Shown here in pieces: positions 37,990-49,921 of a DNA stretch of 64,000 nt. The number at the start of each line of letters is the position of its first letter. The first letter of the stretch is position 1. Made by a program: the position numbers and the translations under genes. The DNA is from Streptomyces sp. DHE7-1 (lineage in GTDB: Bacteria; Actinomycetota; Actinomycetes; Streptomycetales; Streptomycetaceae). The stretch is taken from NCBI GenBank assembly GCA_016432725.1, contig JACJDG010000003.1, positions 6,044,001-6,108,000 on the forward strand. The letters run 5' to 3'. The notes beneath the pieces are model-generated. The model had not been told where the DNA came from. It did not search any database and was given only the letters and a program-made list of their open reading frames with translations.

Positions 37990-39941
37990 GTGGCAGGAGT
38001 CGTGCTGTCGCCGCAGATGTATTCGCGCAGCGTGGGATGCACGGTGAACTGGCGGTTGCCTTGCAGTGGGCGGACCAGGCTCAGGTCGCAGGCGAGCGAT
38101 CGAGCGTGCAGGAAGGTCTCCCGATCCTTGATGAGGCTGAGACGCTCGAAGTCCTCGTCCGAGAAGGAGTGATCGGACGATCGGCAGCAGAATACGCTCA
38201 TCAGATTTGCCTCCACCTTGTCGCCCACTTCCTTACGCAGATCGGCCAGTAGAGCTTCATACAGGTAGGACTGCACCGAGTTGCCGATGTCATCGGCGCG
38301 CGAGCGAAGGCGAGACTCGATCTCATTTACAGGCCGCCGCCATCGTGTGGCCAGGGAGATGGTCAGTTCCAGCAGAAGAGGCTTCGACTCTCCGAGCCGC
38401 ACTACTCGATCGATGTCCTCAGGTCCCAGGTCCAGGCCCCGGGCCTGCGCGAGATAGCCGACGAGATCTTGAGCAGAGATCTCGTCAAGACCGTCCCAAG
38501 CTTTCTGCCGCACCAGGTCCGACAAGGGTTCAGCGGATTTTCGTGTGGTAAGGACGACCTTGTGCGGCCGCACGATACCGCGTTCCTCGATGTACCTGAG
38601 AACGAGTTCGGCCTCCGGGACCGTCTCCAGGTTATCGATGATGATCAGGCAGGGGTGTCCGGCCAACGCCAGACGCCTGAGTCCCTGTGGAAGTTCATCT
38701 TCGATCACTGCTGGGTTCAGTGATACCTCCAGGCGCAGGCGCTCGGCGATGTCGACTAGCAGTTCGCGCCAATCCAGCCGACGGCGCTCACGTTCCTCGA
38801 CCGTACCGTCCTGCCGTAGGTGGACGAACTTCGCCGAGACCCAGGCGATGCGCTCGAAGCCCGCTCGCTCGCCCCACGTGCTGACCGCGTGGTAGGCGAG
38901 TGTGGTCTTACCGGCGCCGCCGGACCCGAAGACGCTGATCACCCAGTCCCCGTCCGGGTTGGCCAGCTGTCCGCCCAGTTGCTCGACTGCCTCCGTGATG
39001 CCGAAGAGCCGTCCTACGTTCACTGCTGCGTCCCGCTTCCAGTCGCCAAGGTCCTTTAAGGGAGCCGGTGGCGACGGGGAGGCAGGTGGCGAGACATTCA
39101 CGGTTCCGCCCTGGATGAGAAGCCCGAAAGCCTGGCCGCCGTTGAAGGTGTTCGCAACGCTCCCTCGCGAGCCTGACGACTCGTCCGCGTTATGCGCGGG
39201 GTCGGGTGTCAGCTGTGAGACTTCCCGGAGCCGGGAATCATCAACAGTGACAAAGAGGCGGCGAAGGGTAGTGAAGGTCCGATGATCGGCATTCCTCGCC
39301 TTGAGGATGGTGGAATGGTCACCAGGAAGTGCAGCAGCCTCGGGAAACACCGATCGCACGGCTGCTACCGGTACCACCTTGTCGCTCTCGCCTGCGTAGA
39401 CGCTGACGGGAATGGGGCACGTACGCTCACTGACGGTGCTGGCGTACACGATGTCGCGCAGCACGACCCTCCGAGTCGCCGTCACCTGCTCGTTGAGAGG
39501 GCGTAGTTCCCTTTCCTGGGGATGCCTGCCTCCGAATGTGAAGCGGCGGAGCGACAGCAGGATCTCAGAACCCTCGTTCGGACACGCGAGCATGATCAGG
39601 CGACGGATGCGAGCCAGTCGGTGTCCGGCCCCGTCACCTAATGAGCGAGCCAGAAGGCGCTGGGCGACGAGGCCTCCCTGGCTGTGCGTTACCAATATCA
39701 GTCGTGAGAACTCACCGGCCTCGGTCTCCAGGTATTCCTTCAGACTGTCAGCAACGGTGTCGATCGTCGGGAAGACCCGGAGCGGATGCACACGTCGTAA
39801 CCCGGTCGCGTACTCGAAGCGAAGAGGCTTGACAAAAGCCAGGCTTTCGTCCTGTTCGATCAGATGACATAGCGGATCCCACACTGTGGGCCCCGATCTG
39901 ATCCCGTGGACCATCACGACACCAAGTCGTTCTTTGCTCAA
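37986..39941 (-). CDS. Alpha/beta-hydrolase fused to STAND (NB-ARC/NACHT-like) NTPase
   Basis: About 651 aa from TTG at 39941 (GAGGGG upstream; this start is the best of several and uncertain). Residues 1-230 form an alpha/beta hydrolase with Ser87 in THSQGG, Asp187 in GESDKVVP and His209 in GDHSTI, lipase or esterase-like. A linker with NTFNGGQAFGLLIQGG (residues 265-279), common in streptomycete NB-ARC proteins, leads to the NTPase: P-loop GSGGAGKTT at 339-347 and Walker B CLIIIDNLE. Codon 295 is TTA, so translation needs the bldA tRNA. Base composition looks less GC-rich than neighbours. Likely an abortive-infection-type sensor effector. Confidence 0.72.
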   Translation of the reverse strand: MSKERLGVVMVHGIRSGPTVWDPLCHLIEQDESLAFVKPLRFEYATGLRRVHPLRVFPTIDTVADSLKEYLETEAGEFSRLILVTHSQGGLVAQRLLARSLGDGAGHRLARIRRLIMLACPNEGSEILLSLRRFTFGGRHPQERELRPLNEQVTATRRVVLRDIVYASTVSERTCPIPVSVYAGESDKVVPVAAVRSVFPEAAALPGDHSTILKARNADHRTFTTLRRLFVTVDDSRLREVSQLTPDPAHNADESSGSRGSVANTFNGGQAFGLLIQGGTVNVSPPASPSPPAPLKDLGDWKRDAAVNVGRLFGITEAVEQLGGQLANPDGDWVISVFGSGGAGKTTLAYHAVSTWGERAGFERIAWVSAKFVHLRQDGTVEERERRRLDWRELLVDIAERLRLEVSLNPAVIEDELPQGLRRLALAGHPCLIIIDNLETVPEAELVLRYIEERGIVRPHKVVLTTRKSAEPLSDLVRQKAWDGLDEISAQDLVGYLAQARGLDLGPEDIDRVVRLGESKPLLLELTISLATRWRRPVNEIESRLRSRADDIGNSVQSYLYEALLADLRKEVGDKVEANLMSVFCCRSSDHSFSDEDFERLSLIKDRETFLHARSLACDLSLVRPLQGNRQFTVHPTLREYICGDSTTPAT

Positions 39942-40498
39942 CGGACCACCCCTCGCGACGCGTTGAACCCTGGAGTCCACGGTACTTCGGCCGCGTGACT
40001 CCGTGCGGCGTCTCGGAGAACCCCGCAAGGCCCGCTCGGGGCTTGCCATCCCGGAGGTGATGCGTTGTCCGTCGTACTCAGCGAATCCGCGTTGCACCCC
40101 GGTTCACGCGCCCGCTTGGCGAGGAGCTCGATCCTTGTCATAGCTCGCGACGGTCTGCGACTACCGCTAGGTCGCTGGCGAGTTGTGAGTAGGTCGTCGT
40201 GAATCACCGCCGCAGGGATGTTTCGTTCGATGCACCCTTGCCGTTCGCCAGGGTGTCCTGCCGCCGGACCGACTCGATGTCAGTCTCCGACTCAACGAGC
40301 CAGGAAGCGTGCACACTTCCTGGCTCGTGCGGGCGCAGCGACAGCCCCGCATGGACGCGGTCCTCGCGCGGTCGTAGCCTCGGAACGGCCGTCAGTGATC
40401 CTCTCCTGGAGCACAGTCCCGGAGACGTCTCAGAGGTACCGCCGCACCCGCTCTCGCTGCCATATTCGCAGGTCAGAGCAGGTGTGGCGCATCACCAC
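39942..40498. other. Non-coding region with a strong hairpin
   Basis: No gene is supported. A 13-bp perfect stem (40295-40307 with 40316-40328, 8-base loop) sits in the middle, resembling a terminator without an adjacent gene end on the plus strand; it lies about 170 bases beyond the 3' end of the minus-strand XRE-MurA gene and may terminate it. Confidence 0.55.
40295..40328. terminator. Terminator-like hairpin, 13-bp perfect stem
   Basis: ACGAGCCAGGAAG and its exact complement flank CGTGCACA. It is placed between the 3' end of the XRE-MurA gene and the 5' end of the STAND gene, both on the minus strand. Confidence 0.7.
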
Positions 40499-42028
40499 TC
40501 AGATGTCCCGGAAGATCTCGATCTGCGCCCCGATCGAGTTCAGCCGCTCCGCGAGATCCTCGTAACCCCGGTTGATGACGTACACGTTGCGCAGGACCGA
40601 GGTGCCCTCGGCCGCCATCATCGCGAGCAGGACGACGACCGCGGGGCGCAGGGCCGGCGGGCACATCATCTCGGCGGCGCGCCAGCGGGTCGGGCCCTCG
40701 ACCAGGACGCGGTGCGGGTCGAGCAACTGCAGGCGGCCGCCCAGGCGGTTGAGGTCCGTCAGGTAGATCGCGCGGTTGTCGTAGACCCAGTCGTGGATCA
40801 GGGTCTGGCCGGACGCCACCGCCGCGATGGCCGCGAAGAAGGGGACGTTGTCGATGTTCAGGCCCGGGAAGGGCATGGGGTGGATCTTGTCGATCGGCGC
40901 TTCGAGCTTGGAGGGCCGGACGGTGAGGTCGACCAGGCGGGTGCGGCCGTTGTCCGCGAAGTACTCGGGGGAGCGGTCGTGGTCGAGGCCCATCTCCTCC
41001 AGGACCGCCAGCTCGATCTCCAGGAACTCGATCGGCACCCGGCGCACCGTCAGCTCCGACTCCGTCACGACCGCGGCGGCCAGCAGGCTCATCGCCTCGA
41101 CCGGGTCCTCGGAGGGGGAGTAGTCGACGTCGGCGTCGATGTTCGGCACGCCGTGCACGGTCAGCGTGGTGGTGCCGATGCCCTCGACCCGGACGCCCAG
41201 CGCCTCCAGGAAGAAGCACAGGTCCTGGACCATGTAGTTGGAGGAGGCGTTGCGGATGACCGTCACGCCGTCGTGCCGGGCGGCGGCGAGCAGCGCGTTC
41301 TCGGTCACGGTGTCGCCGCGCTCGGTCAGCACGATCGGGCGGTCGGGGCTGACCGCGCGGTCCACCTGGGCGTGGTACTGGCCCTCGGTGGCCGCGACGT
41401 CCAGGCCGAACCGGCGCAGCGCGATCATGTGCGGCTCGATGGTCCGCGTGCCCAGGTCGCAGCCGCCGGCGTACGGCAGCTTGAAGCTGTCCATCCGGTG
41501 CAGCAGCGGGCCCAGGAACATGATGATGGAGCGGGTGCGGACGGCCGCCTCGGCGTCGATCGCCGCCATCTCCAGCTCGGCCGGCGGGACGAGCTCCAGG
41601 TCGACGCCGTCGTTGATCCAGCGGGTGCGCACGCCGATGGAGTTGAGCACCTCCAGCAGGCGGTACACCTCCTCGATCCGTGCCACCCGGCGCAGCACTG
41701 TGCGCCCCCTGTTGAGCAGGGAGGCGCACAGCAGCGCCACGCACGCGTTCTTGCTGGTCTTGACGTCGATGGCACCGGACAGCCGACGGCCGCCGACCAC
41801 CCGCAGATGCATCGGACCCGCGTAGCCCAGCGACACGATCTCGCTGTCCAGGGCTTCACCGATTCGGGCGATCATCTCAAGGCTGATGTTCTGGTTCCCG
41901 CGCTCGATGCGATTGACGGCGCTCTGGCTGGTGCCGAGCGCCTCCGCGAGCTGTGCCTGTGTCCAGCCACGGTGTTGCCGGGCGTCACGGATGAGCTTAC
42001 CGATGCGTACGAGGTAGTCGTCTGCCAT
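40499..42028 (-). CDS. murA2: XRE helix-turn-helix fused to MurA-like enolpyruvyl transferase
   Basis: A 509-aa fusion. Residues 5-65 are an XRE HTH (WTQAQLAEALGTSQSAVNRIE); residues 75-505 are an EPSP-synthase/MurA fold. Lys93-Asn94 (TSKNACVALL) and Cys190 in YAGGCDLGTR match the MurA Lys22/Asn23 and Cys115 positions, so catalysis on UDP-GlcNAc and PEP looks possible. In S. coelicolor the equivalent gene also neighbours aconitase. There is no clear ribosome site before ATG 42028, suggesting a leaderless message, and a palindrome lies 12 bases upstream. It may be a UDP-GlcNAc-responsive regulator as well as, or instead of, an enzyme. Confidence 0.85.
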   Translation of the reverse strand: MADDYLVRIGKLIRDARQHRGWTQAQLAEALGTSQSAVNRIERGNQNISLEMIARIGEALDSEIVSLGYAGPMHLRVVGGRRLSGAIDVKTSKNACVALLCASLLNRGRTVLRRVARIEEVYRLLEVLNSIGVRTRWINDGVDLELVPPAELEMAAIDAEAAVRTRSIIMFLGPLLHRMDSFKLPYAGGCDLGTRTIEPHMIALRRFGLDVAATEGQYHAQVDRAVSPDRPIVLTERGDTVTENALLAAARHDGVTVIRNASSNYMVQDLCFFLEALGVRVEGIGTTTLTVHGVPNIDADVDYSPSEDPVEAMSLLAAAVVTESELTVRRVPIEFLEIELAVLEEMGLDHDRSPEYFADNGRTRLVDLTVRPSKLEAPIDKIHPMPFPGLNIDNVPFFAAIAAVASGQTLIHDWVYDNRAIYLTDLNRLGGRLQLLDPHRVLVEGPTRWRAAEMMCPPALRPAVVVLLAMMAAEGTSVLRNVYVINRGYEDLAERLNSIGAQIEIFRDI

Positions 42029-42039
42029 GAGGCTGAGGT

Positions 42040-42057
42040 TATCTCAGATATGAGATG
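42040..42057. promoter_or_regulatory. Palindromic operator upstream of XRE-MurA
   Basis: TATCTC, six bases, GAGATG. The half-sites and spacing are those of the perfect palindrome in front of aconitase (42505-42522). It ends 12 bases before the XRE-MurA start, so binding there would block its promoter. Confidence 0.65.
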
Positions 42058-42092
42058 GCGCCTCTTAGGGGGTCCGTTCGGGTGATGCCCCG

Positions 42093-42287
42093 TCAGTGCC
42101 CCTTGGTCGTGCGGCGCCATCCGAAAGGTCCGGGCAGATCCATCGATGTCGTACGTCGTCCGGTGCTGCTGTGGGTGTGCCGCGGGCCGTGTTTGCCGCC
42201 GCCGGTGGTGATGGACCAGGAGTGCCGGTTGATGTTCAGCCGTACCCCGGGCAGGATCCGGAAGCTCTTGCGGAAAGTGAGCGGCAT
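42093..42287 (-). CDS. DUF4236 family small protein
   Basis: A 64-aa protein whose N-terminus PLTFRKSFRILPGVRLNINR and following WSITTGG match the DUF4236 pattern (FRKS, then LAPGVRLNLS, then a short beta segment). GGAGG precedes the ATG at 42287. The family is of unknown function. It lies upstream of murA2 in the same direction, 64 bases away. Confidence 0.7.
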   Translation of the reverse strand: MPLTFRKSFRILPGVRLNINRHSWSITTGGGKHGPRHTHSSTGRRTTSMDLPGPFGWRRTTKGH

Positions 42288-42504
42288 GGGTGCCTCCTTC
42301 GGTGGTTTTCCGGGCTGGGTGGCGCTCAACTCGGATACCCCGTAAGTGCGGAGGGATGGCAGGTGATCGGGGGCGGTCGCGCGACCGTGTCCGGTGTGCG
42401 CCGGTCCGCCCGGCGCGGCGGGCTCCGCTGTGGCGGACGCCACCGAAAAACGGCAGGGGCCGGGCCCGGCCGGACATGACCAGTCGGCCCCCATGTACTA
42501 GAGT

Positions 42505-42522
42505 TATCTCGACATCGAGATA
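42505..42522. promoter_or_regulatory. Perfect palindrome in the aconitase promoter (TamR-like operator)
   Basis: TATCTCGA-CA-TCGAGATA is a perfect 8-2-8 palindrome about 130 bases before the acnA start. An operator of this sort is known to me for the MarR-family regulator TamR, which controls aconitase in S. coelicolor; that attribution is from memory. Confidence 0.65.
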
Positions 42523-42554
42523 TCTGCCGAGGCGCACCGTAGCCGCCACTCCAG

Positions 42555-42583
42555 TAAGGCTTGCCTAACTTAGCCTGACCTTA
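42555..42583. promoter_or_regulatory. Overlapping iron-box-like (DmdR1/DtxR) sites upstream of acnA
   Basis: TAAGGC-TT-GCCTAA (42555-42568) overlaps CTAACTTAGCCTGACCTTA (42565-42583), whose complement agrees with the iron box TTAGGTTAGGCTAACCTAA at 14 of 19 positions. They lie 70-98 bases upstream of acnA. Iron-dependent control of an iron-sulfur enzyme is plausible. Confidence 0.5.
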
Positions 42584-42652
42584 CTGAATCGGCCAAGCCC
42601 ACGTGGCGGCACGATTGACGGTGGTACGCGCACATCAATGAAGGAGACTGTC

Positions 42653-45370
<2,718 letters not shown>

Positions 45371-45389
45371 GCGGCTCGGCACGGCTCAC

Positions 45390-45424
45390 GAGGGCCGCAC
45401 CCCGGTACCGGGGGTGCGGCCCTC
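45390..45424. terminator. Bidirectional terminator, 14-bp stem
   Basis: The arms 45390-45403 and 45411-45424 are exactly complementary over a 7-base loop, between convergent acnA and the SpoIIE phosphatase. Confidence 0.85.
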
Positions 45425-45445
45425 TCGCCGTACCCGGCCCGCGGC

Positions 45446-48137
45446 TCACTCCCCGAGGAGCGCCGAGAGGTCCGGCAGTGCCACCTCCGCCCAGATCACC
45501 TTGCCCTGGGGCGTGTACCGGGTGCCCCAGCGCTCGGTCATCTGGGAGACCAGGAACAGGCCCCGGCCTCCCTCGTCGGTCGTCGCGGCGTACCGCAGGT
45601 GCGGCGAGGTGCTGCTGCCGTCGGCCACCTCGCAGATCAGCACCCGGTCCCGGATCAGCCGCACATGGACCGGGTCCGAGCCGTAGCGGATGGCGTTGGT
45701 GATCAGCTCGCTCAGGACCAGTTCCATGCCGAAGCCCAGCTCCGACAGGCCCCACTCCTCGAGCTTGGCGGACACCGCGCCCCGCATCCCCGACACCGCG
45801 GCCGGGTCCCGCGGCACGTCCCAGTCGGCGACGTTCTCCGGCGGCAGCGCCCGGGTGCGAGCGATCAGCAGGGCCACGTCGTCCTTGGGGCGCTCCGGCA
45901 GCAGCTCGTCCAGGACCGCCTGGCAGCCCTCCTCCGGCGACCGGTCGGGATGGCCCGACAGGGCCAGGCGCAGCAGTTCCATGCTCACGTCCAGATCGCG
46001 CCTGCGGTCCTCGATGAGCCCGTCGGTGTAGAGCACGAGCTGGCTGCCCTCGGGCAGCTCCAGCTCGGCCGTGCGGAACGGCATGCCGCCCAGGCCCAGC
46101 GGCGGCCCGGCCGGCACGTCCGGGAAGGTGACACGGCCGTCGGGAAAGACCAGCGCGGGCGCCAGGTGCCCGGCCCGCGCCATCACGCAGCGGCGGGTCA
46201 CCGGGTCGTAGATCGCGTACAGACAGGTGGCGCCGACGATCTCCGCGGCCGCCTCCGCGCGGGCCTCGTCCTGGTCGATGCGGCCGACCAGGTCGTCCAG
46301 ATGGCTGAGCAGCTCGTCCGGCGGCAGGTCGAGCGTGGAGAAGTTGTGCACCGCGGTACGCAGCCGGCCCATGGTCGCCGCGGCGTGCAGGCCGTGCCCG
46401 ACCACGTCGCCCACGGCCAGCGCCACCCGGCCCCGGGCAGCGGGATCACGTCGAACCAGTCCCCGCTCACGCCGGACTGCGCCGGCAGGTAGCGGTAGGC
46501 GACGTCCAGGGCGCTCTGCTCGGGCAGCGCCCGCGGCAGCAGACTGCGCTGGAGGGTGACCGCCAGGGCGTGCTCCCGGGTGTACCGGCGGGCGTTGTCG
46601 ATGCTGACCGCGGCCCGGGCCACCAGCTCGTCCGCCAGCGACAGCTCCTCCTCGTCGAAGGGCTCCTGTTTGGAGCGGTAGAAGTTGGCCATGCCCAGGA
46701 CGACGCCGCGCGCCTGGATCGGGGCGGCTATGAGCGAGTGGATGCCGTACTCCAGTATTCGCTGGGTGCGGGAGGGGTCCTGGGCCTGCCAGCCCGGGGA
46801 ACCCGCCAGGTTCGGCACCAGCTCGGAGCGGCCGGCGTTGTAGCCGCGCGCCTGCGGGGTGGAGGGCAGGAAGTCGATCAGGCGGCCCTTCTCGTAGAGC
46901 GGGTGGTCGTCGCGGATGCCGTTCACGGCGACCCGCCGGATGTCCGTCGCGGTGGGGGCGGGCTCCTCCCCGTGCAGGACGTTGTCGGCCAGGTCCACCG
47001 TGACGAAGTCCGCGAACCGGGGGACGGCGACCGCGGCCAGCTCGTCGGCCGTGCGGACCACGTCGAGGGTGGTGCCGATGCCCAGGCCGGCGTCGTACAG
47101 CAGCTCCAGCCGCTCCCGGGCGACCTCGGCCCTGCCGGACACCGCCTGGAGCTCGGTCGAGTCGCGCAGCGTCACCACCGTCCCGCCGCACGCGCCCGCG
47201 CCGTCCGTGGGCCGCTGGTTGACCACCAGCAGCCGGCCGCCGGCGAAGTGCACCTCGTCGCTGGCCTCGCGCCCGGCACCGAGCAGTTCCACCGTCTCGG
47301 GCTCCAGGTGCGACAGCTCGCGCACATTGCGCCCCTCGGCCTGCGGGGCAGCTCCAGCAGCCGCCTGGCCTCGTCGTTGGCCAGCAGCAGCCGCCCGTCG
47401 TGGCCGACGATGAGCACGCCCTCCCGCACCGAGTGCAGCACCGTGTCGTGGTGCTCGTACATACGGGTCATCTCGTCCGGGGCCAGGCTGTGCGTCTGCC
47501 GCCGCAGCCGCCGGCCCACCAGGGCCGTCCCGCCGGTCGACAGCACGAGCGCGCCGGCTCCGGCGGCCAGGATGATCGGCAGCTGCCGGTCGACCTCGCT
47601 GGTGACGTTCTTGACCTTCAGGCCGGCGGAGACCAGCGCGGTCACCTTGCCGTCGGCGCCGTGGATGGGCACGGTCGCCTGCACCTCGTGGCCCAGCGGG
47701 CCGTGCACGCTCTCGGTGTAGACCCGGCCGTCCAGCGAGGGACCTATCCGGCCCACGAACCGCTTGCCGATCCGGCTCGGGATCGGATGGGTGTAGCGGA
47801 TGCCCTTGGTGTCCATGACCACGATGAAGTCGACGCCCGCGGTCTTGCGTCCCGCCTCGGTGAGCGGCTGGAGGACCTTCGAGGGGTCGGGGCTGTTCAG
47901 CGCCTGCTGGACGCCCGGTGAGTGGGCGAAGGTCTGCGCGACGGCTATGGACCGGCGCTTGGCCTCCGTGGTGGTGTCCCGCTCCGACTGCAGCACGAGG
48001 GCGATGACGGCGCAGACCACGAGGAGGACCACGAGGGCCACCTGCAGCAGGAAGACCTGTCCGGCGACGCTGCGTGGGCTCTTGCCGACCATCGAGCGCC
48101 AGTGGAAGCGCCTGAATCGGCCGAATTGGTCCGACAT
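45446..48137 (-). CDS. Membrane Cache-PAS-GAF-SpoIIE phosphatase with HATPase, two frame breaks
   Basis: With two bases restored, 897 aa. TM1 (VFLLQVALVVLLVVCAVIAL) and TM2 (LPIILAAGAGALVLSTGG) enclose an extracytoplasmic single-Cache domain of CitA/DcuS type (FIVVMDTKGIRYTHP). A PAS, a GAF (RFADFVTVDL to MANFYRSKQ), a PP2C/SpoIIE domain (GDWFDVIPL, AVGDVVGHGLHAA, LVLYTDGLIE) and an RsbW-like HATPase (LSELITNAIRYG) follow. It probably senses an external organic acid and controls an anti-sigma pathway. Breaks near 47345 and 46437 are one-base losses in C/G runs. Convergent with acnA. Confidence 0.82.
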
Positions 48138-48307
48138 GCGACATTTCTAGCACTGGGTGATTGGCGCTGGCTACGTCCGTCCCGAGCTGTGGACGCCCCC
48201 GCCCCTCCTGTCCCTCGCACCCCACCCCTTTCACCAGTGCCGTGTCACAGGTGTGGCGGCAGGCGTTTACAGCGGGTGCCGTGCGCGCTAACTTCACGAA
48301 GCAGGGA

Positions 48308-48321
48308 TGGGAGCGCTCCCA
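48308..48321 (+). promoter_or_regulatory. CebR box
   Basis: TGGGAGCGCTCCCA is the perfect 14-base palindrome recognised by the cellobiose/cellotriose-responsive LacI-family repressor CebR of Streptomyces. It lies 166 bases upstream of the LPMO start, within a 349-base region without genes. Confidence 0.9.
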
Positions 48322-48486
48322 CCATTTGTCCGGCCACGGCGGACCGGAACCCGCCCGGCCGGGCCGGGTCCGCTCCCATCCCGTCCCGCCCCTCCCTGTG
48401 CCGCGCGTGCCCTTTCCGTCACTCTCCTTTTCGTCGACGTCCCGTCCGTCCGCCCGGCCGCGGACCCCGCCGGAGGTGTACGTGTC

Positions 48487-49637
48487 ATGCATATGCCAAT
48501 CACTCCGCCCCGTCTCCCGGGGCGCCCGCGATTACCGCACCCCACCCGCGGCGGAGGCCTGTTCCTGGTCGTCCTGGCCCTGCTGACCACGCTCCCCGCT
48601 CTCGGTCTGATGATCGCCGCGGGCATCCCGGCCGCCGCCCACGGCACCCCCATGAAGCCGGGCAGCCGTACCTTCCTGTGCCGGCAGGACGGGCTCACCG
48701 GCACCGGTGAGATCAGGCCCGTGAACCCGGCCTGCGAGGCGGCGCGGCGGACCGGCGGCACGACCCCCTTCTACGACTGGTTCTCCGTGCTCCGCCCGGA
48801 CGGCGCCGGCCGCACCCGGGGCTTCGTACCGGACGGGCGGCTGTGCAGCGGCGGCAACCCCGACTTCACCGGGTTCGACCTGGCCCGCGACGACTGGCCG
48901 GTGACCCGTCTGACCGCCGGTGCCACGGTCGACTTCTCCTGCAACGCCTGGGCCGCCCACCCGGGGTGGTTCCACGTCCACGTCACCAAGGACGGCTACG
49001 ACCCGGCCGAGCCGCTCACCTGGTCCGAGACGGAGGACCAGCCGTTCCTCGCCGTCGACCACCCGCCGCTGAACGGCACACCCGGCACGGTCGACGCCCA
49101 CTACTCCTGGTCGGGCAGGCTGCCGTCCGGCAAGACGGGCCGGCACATCGTCTACATGGTGTGGCAGCGCACGGACAGCGCCGAGACCTTCTGCTCCTGC
49201 TCCGACGTCGTCTTCGACGGCGGCGACGGAGAGGTCACCGGTGTCCACGACCCGGGCGGCCCCGGGGGCCTCCGCCCGGCGCCTGCACCGCGACCCGCCG
49301 GACCACCGGCACCTGGTCCGACGGGTACCAGTCAGAGGTGACGGTGACCAACACCGGGACCGTGCCGATGCTCGGCTGGACGACCGGCTTCACCCTGCCC
49401 GCCGGCCGGTCGGTGGCCAGTCTCCGGAACGGCGACGCCACGTACACGGGCCAGGACGTGATGGTGCACGACGCCGGCTGGAACGGCTCCCTGAGTCCCG
49501 GGCGGAGCGCGACGTTCGGCTACGTGGCCCGGGGCTCCGGCGCCGACGACCCCACCGGCCCTTCCTGCCAGGTCGGTCGAGCCGCTCAGGGCGGACCCGG
49601 TGAAGTGACGCACCGGGTCCGCGAGCCGGGCAGGTGA
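48487..49637 (+). CDS. AA10 lytic polysaccharide monooxygenase with CBM2, one frame break
   Basis: With one base restored near 49268, 383 aa. A 51-residue signal region ends in AAA, leaving His52 as the mature N-terminus (HGTPMKPGS), the first ligand of the copper histidine brace; His158 in AWAAHPGWF is the second. Residues 52-240 are the AA10 domain with several cysteines. A linker leads to a CBM2 domain (SEVTVTNTG, TTGFTLPAG). It oxidatively cleaves crystalline polysaccharide outside the cell. A CebR box upstream points to cellulose as substrate. ATG at 48487 follows GGAGG. Confidence 0.87.
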
Positions 49638-49713
49638 GGGGGTTCGGTCCCTGTCCGGGTGGTGCTGGCTTGTGGCGGCCGGCCCGTGGGCCGGCCTCGA
49701 CCGAGTGGAGCGC

Positions 49714-49770
49714 GACAACGTTGTCTTATGGTCCGTACATGACTCTACCGCGCCAACGGACAACGATGTC
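49714..49770. promoter_or_regulatory. Two operator-like palindromes upstream of GH92 gene A
   Basis: GACAACGTTGTC (49714-49725, perfect) and GACAACGATGTC (49759-49770, one mismatch) are 45 bases apart. The CG-centred palindrome is typical of LacI-family operators. The same perfect 12-mer recurs at 57071 before GH92 gene B. Confidence 0.75.
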
Positions 49771-49921
49771 AACCCACTTGGGATGACCCGGTCGGGTGAT
49801 ACCGGGGCGTGCCCGCGGGGGAGTACGCGGTCTTCCGTGTTACCGGTGGCGCGCGTTACTGTCCCTGCGGCTTGTGCGACCTGTGGTGCGCGACCCGTCC
49901 ATCCCGAGGAAGGGCCGCGTC

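Noticed and set aside
40199..42085. 628-aa plus-strand frame over XRE-MurA
   Set aside because: It is antisense to a gene with clear HTH and MurA active-site residues and has a composition typical of shadow frames.
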